From contig NC_059356.1 of NCBI RefSeq assembly GCF_019703515.2, positions 25,535,197 through 25,599,196 of the forward strand: 64,000 nucleotides of DNA, read 5' to 3'. The DNA comes from Myxocyprinus asiaticus (lineage: Eukaryota; Chordata; Actinopteri; Cypriniformes; Catostomidae). Of the stretch, positions 20,722 through 34,779 are shown piece by piece. Below the pieces are notes generated by a model. The model was not told the DNA's origin and did not search any database. It was given only the letters and a program-made list of their open reading frames with translations. The position numbers were made by a program, and so were the translations under genes. Each line of letters opens with the position of its first letter. Positions within the stretch are counted from its first letter, which is position 1.

Positions 20722-22030
20722 CTTTAGTTCAAACTAGTTCAAACAGTGATTTCTCATTTTTGGCACTAATTTTCATGTACTAAGTTTATCAACGAAAGAA
20801 CGAAGATGGCCAGGAAATAGCAGAAGTGTCTTCTCATAGAGGGTTTGTCACTTTTAAAACATTATTATAGATAACACTGTGATACAACATTGATTACACA
20901 ACAGAACTATTTCTGTTAGCGGACCAAATATAGGCAAAATAATGTAAATCACTTAATATTTACAAGTTAACTACATAATACCTTGTTTATAGAACAAGTA
21001 CAAGTACAACAGGACTATTGCAAGAGTAATGAAGAATCACAGCTAAATTATGTAAATTTATTAGGTGATTCTAAAAGATGAAGACAAGGCATTCACCCAA
21101 CACCAAGCCAAGGGCAACATTTCCTAGCAGAAACACCTCTAGAATACCAACACTTTGCATTCTCTGAGAGCAATTTATATTACAATATCCAACAAGGCTT
21201 GAATAAAATCTTATGCAAACACAGCATGCAGGAGACAGTGTTTCTCTACTGAATTAAACCCTAGTGAAGAGCTGAACTTAAAAGGACAGGACTGTAGAAA
21301 TGCAGAAATTTCCCTCACAATGGGATGCCACAAGCCTTTCTGTCCCTTTGAGAAGCTAATTTACATGCTGAGCTGTGTTTGATGCCCAGAACTCCATAAG
21401 TGGCAATTAATCAAAAAGCATTTGAGGGCTGTGATCCACTGTCTCAACTGTCCACAATCCTGTGATAATGAAATTAGCACCAACCATAGCTTTTCACCCA
21501 CTCAACATCCTATTCAAAAATAGCACAGTTTTGATTAGCAAACGTCTGACACATAAATTACTCCTGTCAGAGTGCAAAGCCAGTCAATTTGGTGTTGAGG
21601 AAAAGGGTTGCAAAATCTGGGAAACAATTTTAATAAACAACTCTTGATTCAGCAAATCAGCTGAGATAAAAGCTGTTTATATACAATGACCCTACTGTAC
21701 AAACCAAATCTCACAAGAATTCATCACAATAGTACGAAGTGATGAATTCGTATCAATTTGTACGTTTTCATTTGTACAAAATCATACGAGTTATACACCA
21801 ACCAATGACAGATGTTTTCCTTGTGTCCTTGTAGCTCTCGATAAAAGGTATCTTTTTCATGTTAAACTGAAATTTTGTCCTGACCAGCTGTGACAAGCAA
21901 CAGGGCATTCTGTTTTTGGAATGAATTCTATTTCTGTGACGTTGTGCCAGGCAGCCAAGTCAACAAATGGGTCTAAAATACTTCTCATATCAGTATAGCC
22001 TGCCAGTTCAAAACAATTTTACTTTGGCCA
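20722..22030. other. Intergenic, no gene seen
   Basis: Short inverted repeat GAATTCATCAC/GTGATGAATTC at about 21718-21750, probably a scrap of a repeat. Nothing else is supportable. Confidence 0.5.
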
Positions 22031-22034
22031 AAGG

Positions 22035-22387
22035 TGTCACACACACCGAATGTTGTGCTTGAGCTCTCGCTCTCCTCATTCGAAGCTCTGTCACACACAC
22101 ACCAGTTCAGAATGGCAAAGGGGTGACAAAATCATGCTTTTCAGCAGCAACACTCAAAAACACACTTTTCAGTGGACACAGTTCAGCACAGTCTCTTCGG
22201 CTTGTGCGTCGTTACTCTCTCTCCCTCACTGCCATCTGGCTCAATCTTAAAGTCCATCTCCACTCTCACTGCAATGACAAACAGCTGTTAAAGACAATTA
22301 TTGCCAGGTGATGATCCTTTCCGTTCTAATCTCCTGACCTCGCTCTCCATTCATAAGCCAACGCTCAACCACGCCCCCACCACCACA
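22035..22387 (-). repeat. 3' LTR of the Gmr1-like element
   Basis: On the minus strand it starts TGTGGTGGTGGGGGCGTGG and would end ...GTGTGACA, giving TG...CA ends. A G-rich tract lies just upstream, as expected of a polypurine primer site (22388-22450, including a run of about 12 G on the minus strand). The outer boundary is approximate, because the 5' LTR is too short to align. Confidence 0.55.
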
Positions 22388-22449
22388 TACCCCCATTGCC
22401 CGAAACAGGCCAGGGAGCCATCTGGCCTGTCCAGTACCCCCCCCCCCTG

Positions 22450-23796
22450 CGGACTTTCTAGATAGAAAGTCCGCAGCAGCCATCTGCGCCCCCGGTCTGT
22501 GGACCACCTTGAACTTAAAAGGCTGAAGAGCCAGATACCAATGGGTGATCATCACATTGCTATCCTTCATGCGATGGAGCCACTGGAGCGGGGCATGGTC
22601 CGAACAGAGGGTGAATGCCCATCCCAGGAGGTAGTACCGAAGGGTGTGTATCGCCCACTTGATGGCCAGACACTCCTTCTAAATGGTGCTGTACCTCGCC
22701 TCTCGCCAAAAGCTTCTGGCTGATGTACAGCACTGGGCGCTCCTCTCCCTCCAACACCTGGGATAACACGGCTCCTATCCCCCTGTCTGACATGTTGGTC
22801 TGTACAACAAAAGGGAGAGAAAAATCAGAAGCATGTAACAATGGCCCATAACAAAGCACAGCTTTCACCTGCATAAAAGCCTGTTGGCACGGCTCCGACT
22901 ACTGGACCAGGTCTGGGTCTCCCTTTTTAGTGAGATTGGTCAGCGGGCTGGTGATGTCTGAATAATTAGGCTCAAACCTCCTATAATAGCCAGCCAGCCC
23001 CAGGAACTGTCTCATCTCCTTTTTGGTCTTGGGTCTTGGGCAGGCCACAACTGCTGCGGTCTTATCAATTTGGGGGCGCACCTGCCCATGACCCAAGTGG
23101 AACCCCAGATACCGTACCGCCACCCGTCCAGTTGCACACTTCTTGGGGTTTGCTGTGAGTCCCGCCTGTCGCAGTGACCTCAGGACCGCCCCCAGTTGCT
23201 GCATATGCCGCTGCCAATCATTACTGTATATAATAATGTCATCCAGATAGGCAGCGGCGTATGCAGAGTGCGGTCTGAAGACTCGTCCATAAGGCGCTGA
23301 AATGTAGCCAGGGCCCCAAACAAACCAAATGGAATGGTCACGAATTGGTGTAAGCCAAACGGTGTGGAGAAGGCAGTTTTCTCACGGGACATTGGTGTTA
23401 AGGGGATCTGCTGATAACCTTTCGTTAAATCCAATGCTGAATAAAAGAAAGCCACGCCCAACCGGTCGAGCAGTTCATCAATACAAGGCATTGGATACGC
23501 ATCAAATGTAGACACTGCATTGACCTTTCTATAATCCACACAGAACCGGACCGAGCCGTCGCTTTTCGGAACAGCACCACCGGGCTGGACCAGTCACTGT
23601 GGGATTCTTCTATTACCCCCATATCAAGCATGGCCTTATATTCTTCTCTAACCACTTTTTTTTTGTGCTCAGGTAATCGGTAGGGACGACTGCATACCAC
23701 TACCCCTGGGGTTGTTTTGATATGGTGTTTTATGAGGTTCGTCTGATGGGGAAGGGGCGAGAACACATCCAAGAACTCTCTTTGCAACTGGGCCAT
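22450..23796 (-). pseudogene. RT-RNase H of the Gmr1-like element
   Basis: RT starts at 23796 with LQREFLDVFSPLPHQTNLIK and YRLPEHKKKVVREEYKAML. It continues with VNAVSTFDAYPMP, LDLTKGYQQIPLTP and HQFVTIPFGLFGA. The YLDD box is preserved near 23230-23250, but in a shifted frame. The thumb is at 23204-22899 (RYLGFHLGHGQVRPQIDKTA, MRQFLGLAGYYRRF). RNase H is at 22874-22450 ([48 protein letters not shown]). At least four frame changes and a lost segment in the middle of RNase H (after GEVQHH) make it non-functional. Confidence 0.82.
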
Positions 23797-23860
23797 GTCC
23801 GTGATTTGCGATGGTGAGAGGTGGTCTCAGTGACCGGGGTGCCATGATTGGCTTTTAAGT

Positions 23861-26488
23861 TCAACTCCAGCCTGAGCTACTCCCTCTCCGGTACCACCGT
23901 CGCCAAAGCTGCGGGGACCACCTCCCTCCACGGTTTTGAGAGGTTGAGGTGGTAAATCTGATGTGCTCCACCACTATCTGTGTGTTTAACCTCATAATCG
24001 ATTTCACCGACTCGCCATGTGACCTCAAAGGGTCCTTGCCACTTTGCGAGTAACTTAGAGCTTGATGTGGGTAGTAATACAAGGACTTTATCTCCCTATG
24101 TAAATTCCCATAGTCAAGCTCCCCTGTTATACAGCCGGGTCTGATGTTCTTGAGCCTGTAGCAAATTCTCCTGTGATAGTTGCCCCAATGTGTGTAGTTT
24201 GCTCTGAGGTCAAGAACGTATTGAATTTCGTTTTTGCTGTTTGAAGGTCCCTCCTCCCAGTTTTCCTTCATGACATCTAAGACACCGCAAGGCTTATGCC
24301 CATATAATTATTCAAATGGGGAGAACCTTGTGGAGGCTTGCGGGACCTCTCAAACTGCAAATAACAGGGGTTCAAGCCACTTAACCCAATTACGAGTATC
24401 TTCGTGCACAAATTTACAAATCATGTTTTTCAGGGTTTTATTAAATCGTTCGACCAAGCCATCCATTTGCGGGTGGTACATGCTTGTCAGAATCTATTTA
24501 ATACCCAATAATTTGTACAACTCGAGTAGTGTACATGACATAAAAGTAGTGCCTTGATCAGTGAGGATTTCTTTTGGAATCCCCATTCGGGAAATAATTC
24601 CAGATAATCAGAGAGATTACATCTGCTCTGTGCTGCCTCTCTCTCTTGACCCGTTGCAGTTTGCTTACCGCAACAACCGCTCCACTGATGATGCCATTGC
24701 ATCTACAATACACACTGCTCTCTCCCACCTGGAAAAAAAGAACACTTATGTTAGAATGCTGTTTGTAGATTACAGCTCAGCATTCAACACCATAGTGCCC
24801 TCCAAGCTAGATGAGAAACTCCGGGCTCTGGGCTTAAACAGCTCACTGTGCAGCTGGATCCTGGACTTCCTGTCAAGCAGATGCCAGGTGGTTAGAATAG
24901 GCAGCAACATCTCCTCATCACTGACCCTCAACACTGGAGCCCCGCAGGGATCACTGACAATGATGAAACAGCCTACAGAGAGGAGGTGCACACTCTGAGA
25001 CACTGGTGTCAGGAGCGCAACCTCTCCCTCAACGTCAGTAAGACAAAGGAGCTTGTGGTGGACTTCAGAAGAAAAGACAGAGAACACAGTCCCATCACCA
25101 TCAATGGAGCACCAGTGGAGAGAGTCAGCAGCTTCAAGTTCCTGGGTGTCCACATCACTGAGGAACTCACATGGTCCATCCACACTGAAGTCATTGTGAA
25201 GAAGGCTCATCAGCGCCTCTTCTTCCTGAGATGGCTGAGGAAGTTTGGAATGAACCGCCACATCCTCACACGGTTCTACACCTGCACTGTAGAGAGCATC
25301 CTGACTGGCTGCATCTCCGCCTGGTACGGCAATAGCACCGCCCACAACTGCAAAGCACTGCAAAGGGTGGTGCGAACTGCCAGACACATCATTGGAGGTG
25401 AGCTTCCCTCCCTCCAGGAAATATATACAAGGCGGTTGTGAAAAAAGCTCGGAGGATCATAAGAGACTCCAGCCACCCGAGCCATGGGCTGTTCTCACTG
25501 CTACCATCAGGTAGGCGGTATCGCAGCATCAGGACCCGCACCAGCCGACTCCATGACAGCTTCTTCCCCCAAGCAATCAGACTTCTGAACTCTTGATCTC
25601 CCGCGATCAAAATACATCAGCACTGCACTTTATTACCCTTAATCTTATATCTCACATCGGACTGTCATAAATTATATTATTATTATATTATATTCTCTCT
25701 TAACAACTGACTATCAACTGACAGCCTGAATGTTAATACAGTACAATACTGTACATTCTATATATACTGTATATACTTTTTTATATATTTTTATTTTTTA
25801 TTTTTTTATTGAATAATGTGTATCTATATAGTGCGTACTGTATACTGTACAGTGTATGTTATTATTTGTATATTGTTGAGTGTAATTATGTGTATATCAG
25901 ATGTTTAAATTGTGCTGTGTTAATTTGATGTTATTGTAAATTGGTAAATGTCTCATCACTGTCACGACTGCTATGTTGATCGGAACTGCACCCAAGAATT
26001 TCACACACCATTGCACTTGTGTATATGGCTGTGTGACAATAAAGTGATTTGATTTGATTTGATTTTGATAATTCTGAAGAGTGCCTCCGCTCTAATGGCA
26101 CGACGAGGTCCATACCAATTCTTTCGAAGGGGACCTTGATCAAAGGAAGCGGGCGCTAAGGCACTCTTGGGGTGGCCGGCAGATTCACCAGCTGAAATTC
26201 ACTGCATGCCGCACACCAACTGCGAACATCCCCTTGAATGCCCGGCCAATAGAAATAGGCCATTAGATGCTTCAGTGTATTTTCCTGTCCTAAGTGACCC
26301 ACCATTGGATTATAATGAGCTATCTGGATTAACATTTCCAGACGGTTCTTCAGTATCAATAACTGGGTTGTATCTTCCTTTGTCTGAGTGTCCTGCATCA
26401 CTCGATACAACCGGTCATTTAGAATGGAAAAGTACGTATAGGCGAGTGCAATGTCTTGTTGAAAATGGTGATCATCAATCACTCTCAC
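23861..26488 (-). pseudogene. Integrase of the Gmr1-like element, split by a LINE
   Basis: The HHCC zinc domain is at 26488-26156 (AHYNPMVGHLGQENTLK ... WCAAC), then VPFERIGMDLV at 26143. The stretch between that Asp and EALFRII is missing, about 100 nt, so the deletion came before the LINE. After the LINE (24601-26067) the core resumes on the minus strand from 24600: [15 protein letters not shown] with the second catalytic Asp, then MYHPQMDGLVERFNKTLK with the Glu region. The C-terminal domain follows to 23861 (KENWEEGPSNSKNEIQYVLD). Stops and shifts throughout. Confidence 0.75.
24601..26067 (+). mobile_element. L2-type LINE inserted in the integrase
   Basis: 1467 bp, flanked by ATAATTC on both sides (24594-24600 and 26068-26074). 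The 5' end is truncated and starts in [59 protein letters not shown]. The sequence then jumps straight to [15 protein letters not shown] sequence, so about 100-130 bp with the FADD catalytic box are missing. The rest reads HWCQERNLSLNVSKTKELVV, RVSSFKFLGVHI, TRFYTCTVESILTGCISAWY and LLPSGRRYRSIR, in shifted frames up to 25595. The 3' UTR ends in AATAAAGTGATTTGATTTGATTTG, the short-repeat tail of L2-like LINEs. Confidence 0.85.
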
Positions 26489-26705
26489 TTGGTTGAAGTC
26501 ATGCCTAAGAGTCTCGTCTCGTGTCTGCTCCAGAGGGAAATCCCCTGCAGGAAATCCTCTAAGGGCAGGGGAAGCCGAGACTTCCCCCTCCCTTACGTCA
26601 TCCTGATGTGGAGCTGAAGTAGACGGCCCCGGCTCTGCCTCCCCAGCCAGAGCATCACAAATCCCACACCGAAACGCTCTGTTACAGGAGTGAGGAGTGA
26701 GTGAG

Positions 26706-26921
26706 TTACATGGGTGAGGCGCGAACTAACCGCAGCCTCAACACTGCTTGTGTACCCGAAATTGAATCATCAGGATAATCGTGGATATCCCCATGCACAC
26801 ACCTTACCTTCACCTTGTGACTAGCACCCAAAGCCTCATCTTGAACCAGGCATTGATGGATGGAGGTTTGGCTGCAACCTGAATCCACCAAGGCCTGGTA
26901 TGTACCCCCCTTAATACTCAC
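26706..26921 (-). pseudogene. Retropepsin (protease) of the Gmr1-like element
   Basis: KGGTYQALVDSGCSQTSIHQ contains the D-S-G catalytic triad of an aspartic protease about 15 residues in. The following VKVRCVHGDIHDYP is the usual flap-side segment. It lies directly after the gag zinc knuckle and ahead of the integrase. Outside this 72-aa frame the reading is broken. Confidence 0.7.
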
Positions 26922-26949
26922 GGGTATGCGGTATGTCCCAGCTCAATCA

Positions 26950-27060
26950 GGGGCGTCGGAGACACGAACCAACGTCCCCACCTCCATCACTGGGCATTGG
27001 TCCCGGAAATACCTGGGCTCCCCGCAGCTCCAACAGACCGGCCCAGGCTCCACTCCCGTG
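26950..27060 (-). pseudogene. Gag nucleocapsid zinc-knuckle remnant
   Basis: Minus-strand reading gives CWSCGEPRYFRDQC, a CX2CX4HX4C knuckle whose His is replaced by Tyr, then a stop at about 26950. Upstream gag sequence is largely deleted, and a GC-rich stretch with an (AG)n run (27208-27239) separates it from the LTR remnant. Confidence 0.6.
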
Positions 27061-27203
27061 CCCTAGATAGTGGGTCCACCACCCTGAGTGAGAGCGGAGA
27101 GGGGCAAGGGAAACCAGTGGGTAGTGTAATCCCCAGAGCTGAGGAGCTGGTTTGGGAGGGGCTCCTCCCAGGAACAGGCCGGAAAGCAGGGGGAGGAGGG
27201 GAG

Positions 27204-27239
<36 letters not shown>

Positions 27240-27288
27240 AGGATCTCGGGGCTCACTGGCTCCCGAATACGCCACCATGTGGTCCACA

Positions 27289-27320
27289 AGCCGGCGCTCA
27301 ACCATGCCCCCACCACCACA
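27289..27320 (-). repeat. 5' LTR remnant of the Gmr1-like element
   Basis: 32 bp matching the start of the 3' LTR (22356-22387) with 3 mismatches; the rest of the LTR is gone. Confidence 0.6.
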
Positions 27321-27384
27321 AACATTACCGGTAATATTTTTTTTAGTGTATAATAACCAGAGCCTGCTTTGTTCAGTTTTTGTT

Positions 27385-27560
27385 CTGTCCAAGCTGGTCT
27401 CTCATCCTGGTTTGGTTGGCTGGTTTTAGAGGGCTTTTGAGCAGCTGTCACCTGGTCATTCCAGGAGACCAGTTGGATGACCAGCTAGACCAGCTAAATA
27501 CCAGCTTGTCCAGGCTGGGAGACCACTTAGGCCAGTTTAAACAAGCTCAAACCAGATTAG
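27385..27560. repeat. CCAG/CTGG phased repeat
   Basis: CCAG tetramers (mostly GACCAGCT or ACCAGCTT) start at 27461, 27469, 27481, 27490, 27501, 27510 and 27532, about 10 bp apart, with CTGG/GCTGGT on the left half. A related block is at 40320-40640. Confidence 0.6.
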
Positions 27561-27729
27561 GCTGCTTGGTATTTTTTTTTTCATGTAGGAAGAACATCCT
27601 TGGCATAATGATTGGTGAGCCAGTGAAGCTACATTCAGTAAGTCAGATACTGAACATCCTATTCCAAACCTTCTATCTCTCTCAAGATAGTAATTCAGTC
27701 TAGAAACCCCGCCTCCACCTCTCCCCACC

Positions 27730-27787
<58 letters not shown>
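27730..27787. repeat. (CA)n microsatellite
   Basis: About 29 CA repeats. Confidence 0.95.
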
Positions 27788-27788
<1 letters not shown>

Positions 27789-27789
27789 C

Positions 27790-28460
27790 CATACACACAC
27801 AGTAAACTAGAGGACCCGGGCTAATGTTGTTCTGCATTATCACCATTGATTAAAATAAGTATCTCTTGCCAGGTTACAGCAGAGGTCCCAGTCTGGGTTT
27901 TATGAAGTGCTAGCTAATTCATTTCATTTCATTATGGTAACTGGCTTACATTAGTTGTGTACAGCTGTAGGCAGAGCAAAAATCAAACTGTATGCCAGTT
28001 TCATTTCCCTCTTCTCAGCCCTGGGCATATGCATCATCTCATCTGCTCACACACTCCACACACTCTTTTCTCCTCTTTCCTCACCTCATCCTCAACCGTA
28101 GATGAGTAAAATATAACTCCCATATCATACATGAGACCCAGAGGACCACGCACTTATAAAAAGCATGCAGAGGCAGAAACGCATAACAAATACCAAGCCT
28201 TATTAAATTTGATTTGATGCATGCTTCCTGGGCAAGTACTTTAAAGGTTGAAATTGACAACCTGTAGTATCTGCTTTCATTTTACCACCATGCCCACGAA
28301 ATATGAGCGTAACATTAACTTGTACTACAATGCAAAATGGTTCATTGTTCACGGAGAGTTGGTAACCCAAATATTTCTAAGGTAAATTCTTGAGTCATCA
28401 TTTCCTTAACCTCATATGCTTCCAAGATAAGAAGAAGAACAACTAGTTTGCAAAACTATC
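27790..28460. other. Intergenic, no gene seen
   Basis: No ORF or repeat boundary that I can support. Confidence 0.5.
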
Positions 28461-28463
28461 AAT

Positions 28464-28954
28464 GGTGCTTCTCAATCGAAAGGCTGTAGCCTAGTTAGGC
28501 TGGATATCTCAGCTGCCACGTCATCAAGCACAGTTGAAGGCCATCTCAATTGTGCGGACCCTTGGAAGGCAGCCTTTGTTTGCAGCCTTCGTTTGTCATA
28601 TTTTGGAGGATGCATCAAGAGCATCCTTCGATCACCCTACAATCCCTTGCACATGTCCCAATTTATAAAAACAATTTGCAGAAAATGAGTCCTTCTGCAT
28701 GCTATTGCTTGACTGTGCACTGCCCTGGTTTCTTCCTCCATATCTACAAAGAACTTGTAGAGGATCAGCACAATTTTCACATCTGTCTTCTTCGATGTGG
28801 AGGCAGACACCTTTATGAAGTAGCCATGCACACTTACTAGACCATCTCATTCTAATGCTGAATACTGAGGAGGAGTCTAGCCTAAAGGTTTAGAAGGACT
28901 GCTCCAGGAAGGACACAGCCTAACTAGGCTGCAGCCTTCAGATTAAGAAGCACC
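28464..28954. mobile_element. 491-bp TIR element, GGTGCTTCT ends
   Basis: 39-bp inverted ends at 28464-28502 and 28916-28954 (GGTGCTTCTYAATC..., ...AGCCTAGTTAGGCTG), 4 mismatches. A second level of symmetry is present: CCTAGTTAGG is itself nearly palindromic. The ORFs inside (28550-28850) carry no known motif. Superfamily and target duplication are not clear. Confidence 0.7.
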
Positions 28955-29155
28955 CCAAGACAAGCAAACGAGTTCTCTAGGGAGCAGATAAAAAAAAGAA
29001 AACAGATTTCTCTAAAAGCTGCAGCAGCGATGACAAGTGTGTTGTTGATTTGCTCAAAGAGAGAGAAAATAAGACACTTTCACAAACTATTTTAGTTGAT
29101 TGGAAGATTATCATTTACAGAATATGATAATATAAATGCGATTAGAAGGAATATA

Positions 29156-29734
<579 letters not shown>

Positions 29735-29739
29735 ATATT

Positions 29740-30163
29740 TGTAACATCTTAGCGGTCTCCTGCCCACCAGAGGGAGCCCTCACCTGAATTCTGAACTGTC
29801 ACTTCCTATTTCCTGCCACATCAGTTCCTGTAATGTCATTTCCTGTTTGCCTAGTATATAAGCCATGCATGCTCATTCCCATATTGCGAAGTATTGCCAG
29901 ATCATCTGCCTTACCAAGCGTTTATATCATTGCCTTATTGCCTTATTGCCTTATTGCCTTATTGCCTTATTGCCTAGTGTTTTGACCTGTTTGTTTTGAC
30001 TTCTCTTTTGGATCTCCCCTTTTGCCTGTTTGCCTGGTTGGACTGCTTTACTGTGTTTTTGACCTCACTGCCTGTTTTTCTGACACTGTGTTTGGATTTT
30101 GATGGACTGTTTGAATAAACATCCGCATATGGATTCTTCCTCGGCTTCTGCCTCATCATTACA
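29740..30163 (+). repeat. 5' LTR (424 bp)
   Basis: TGTAACAT...ATTACA. Contains TATATAAG (29855-29862) and AATAAA (30114-30119). Holds five full copies of the octamer TGCCTTAT (29931-29970). The 3' LTR has only one full unit, which accounts for 32 of the 39 bp length difference. An ATG at 30099 opens a frame that continues past the LTR edge into gag. The bases just after the LTR (GAATACTTCGCC) do not begin with TGG, so the primer site is not the usual kind. Confidence 0.9.
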
Positions 30164-31489
30164 GAATACTTCGCCTATTATGAATCCAGCGGAAGTTTCT
30201 CAGCTTCAAGCCGCGTTTGCTTATCAGAGCGAAATGCTGAAGAACTACCAAGAGCAGCTCAACAAACTGCAGTCGGCAAACGATCATTTGACCCACTATA
30301 TTCGATCGCTTCCTTCGGCTACACCACCAACGGTAAGACTGGCGTTGCCAGACAAGTTTGATGGCTCTGCAGGACAATGTCGTGGTTTTATCAGACAAGC
30401 ACGCATTTATGTTGAAAGCCAGAGAGATCAGTTTCAAAGTGAAGCAAGTAAATGCACTTTTCTGATCATTGTTATCTGGTAAAGCGATTGATTGGGCTGC
30501 AGCGGTTTGGGAGACGGATTCACAGTTTCGTTCCTCCTTTGCATACTTCTTACAACTATTTCAGAGATGTGTTTGAATATCCCGAGGGGGGAAAGGATAT
30601 TTCCACACAATTGTTACACATGTCTCAAGGCAACCGTACCGCTGCAGATTTCACTATTGAATTTAGAACCCTTGCCGCTCAAAGTGGATGAAATGATGTG
30701 TCTCTAAGGGCTGTTTTCAAACAGAGTTTAAACCTTGAGCTTCAGACGGAACTGGCCTGCAAGGGTGAGGATTTAACATTCTCTGAGTTTGTTACTATGG
30801 CTATCAAGATAGATAACCTGTTGAGAAACAATCCTAAGAGGAAATCTGCTCATCTGCCTCACACACACTTCCTCACTACATCAACTGTCAACCAAGAACC
30901 CATGCAAATAGGCTATGCACATCTATCTGATGAAGAGAGAACTCGACGCCGCCAACATGATCTGTGTTTTTACTGTGGTGAAGCAGGCCACTGTAACGTC
31001 GAGTGTCCACACAAAGTTGGGAGAGCCACCACTACTACCAAACGGATGAGTGTTAATCAAAGCTCTCTTCAGATTTCAAAATCGTCTTTGATTCCTGTTC
31101 AGCTGACTACAAAAAATGGTCCCATTACCTTGACTGCATTGATTGACTCTGGTGCTGCTCTGAATTTGATCAACAAGGATATTGTCAAGAAATACAGTCT
31201 ACCTACGTTACCTTGTGTTCCCACAATTTGCATCACTAATGTCAACAATAAACCCATTGAGGGAGGTATCACCCGACAAACTGCACCTGCACAGCTACAG
31301 ATTGGTCTGTTCCATAGTGAAAACATATCACTCTACATCATTGACTCACCCAGGTATGAAATCATCCTTGGACATACATGGTTATCTGTTCACGATCCTG
31401 TACTATCATGGAGAACTGTCTCACTGGTCCAAATTCTGCCTCACCCATTGCATGAACATCAATATGCCAAGACCATGTCTCGCCACGAG

Positions 31490-31495
<6 letters not shown>
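30099..31495 (+). pseudogene. Gag and protease of the chromovirus
   Basis: The first frame starts inside the 5' LTR. The core of gag reads [20 protein letters not shown] from 30180 and [19 protein letters not shown] to about 30470. A frameshift follows (FLIVIIW where capsid should continue), then pieces at 30492-30691. From 30698 to 31495 one frame is open: capsid C-terminus ([19 protein letters not shown]), zinc knuckle [14 protein letters not shown] at 30965-31006 (canonical CX2CX4HX4C), and protease [14 protein letters not shown] with D-S-G near 31145, then [13 protein letters not shown]. Gag packages the RNA, and the protease would cut the polyprotein. Confidence 0.85.
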
Positions 31496-32895
<1,400 letters not shown>

Positions 32896-32999
32896 ATGAC
32901 CCTCCTCCAAGTTCATTCTCCTGAACCCATTCTCCCTTCTTCTGTAATTATCGCTCCTGTGAACTGGGACATCATGGAGGAGATCCAAAGAGCCACACA

Positions 33000-34420
<1,421 letters not shown>

Positions 34421-34779
34421 AGCCCTCACCTGAATTCTGAACTGTCACTTCCTGTTTCCTGCCACATCAGTTCCTGTAATGTCATTTCCTGTTTGCCTAG
34501 TATATAAGCCATGCATGCTCATTCCCATATTGCGAAGTATTGCCAGATCATCTGCCTTACCAAGCGTTTATATCATTGCCTTATTGCCTAGTGTTTTGAC
34601 CTGTTTGTTTTGACTTCTCTTTTGGATCTCCCTGTTTGCCTGGTTGGACTGCTTTACTGTGTTTTTGACCTCACTGCCTGTTTTTCTGACACTGTGTTTG
34701 GATTTTGATGGACTGTTTGAATAAACATCCGCATATGGATTCTTCCTCGGCTTCCGCCTCCCCATCATTACAATATTTT

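Larger units (their letters stand above)
22035..27320 (-). mobile_element. Gmr1-like Ty3/gypsy retrotransposon, rearranged
   Basis: Minus-strand LTR element. The order from the 5' end is: short 5' LTR remnant (27320-27289), gag zinc knuckle (about 27030), protease (26921-26706), integrase zinc domain (26488-26156), integrase core and C-terminus (24600-23861), RT (23796-22900), RNase H (22874-22450), 3' LTR (22387-22035). Integrase ahead of RT is the unusual Gmr1 arrangement. The two LTR starts share a 32-bp stretch (TGTGGTGGTGGGGGC...) with 3 mismatches. Most of the 5' LTR and gag is deleted. An L2-type LINE sits in the integrase. All genes are broken. Confidence 0.8.
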
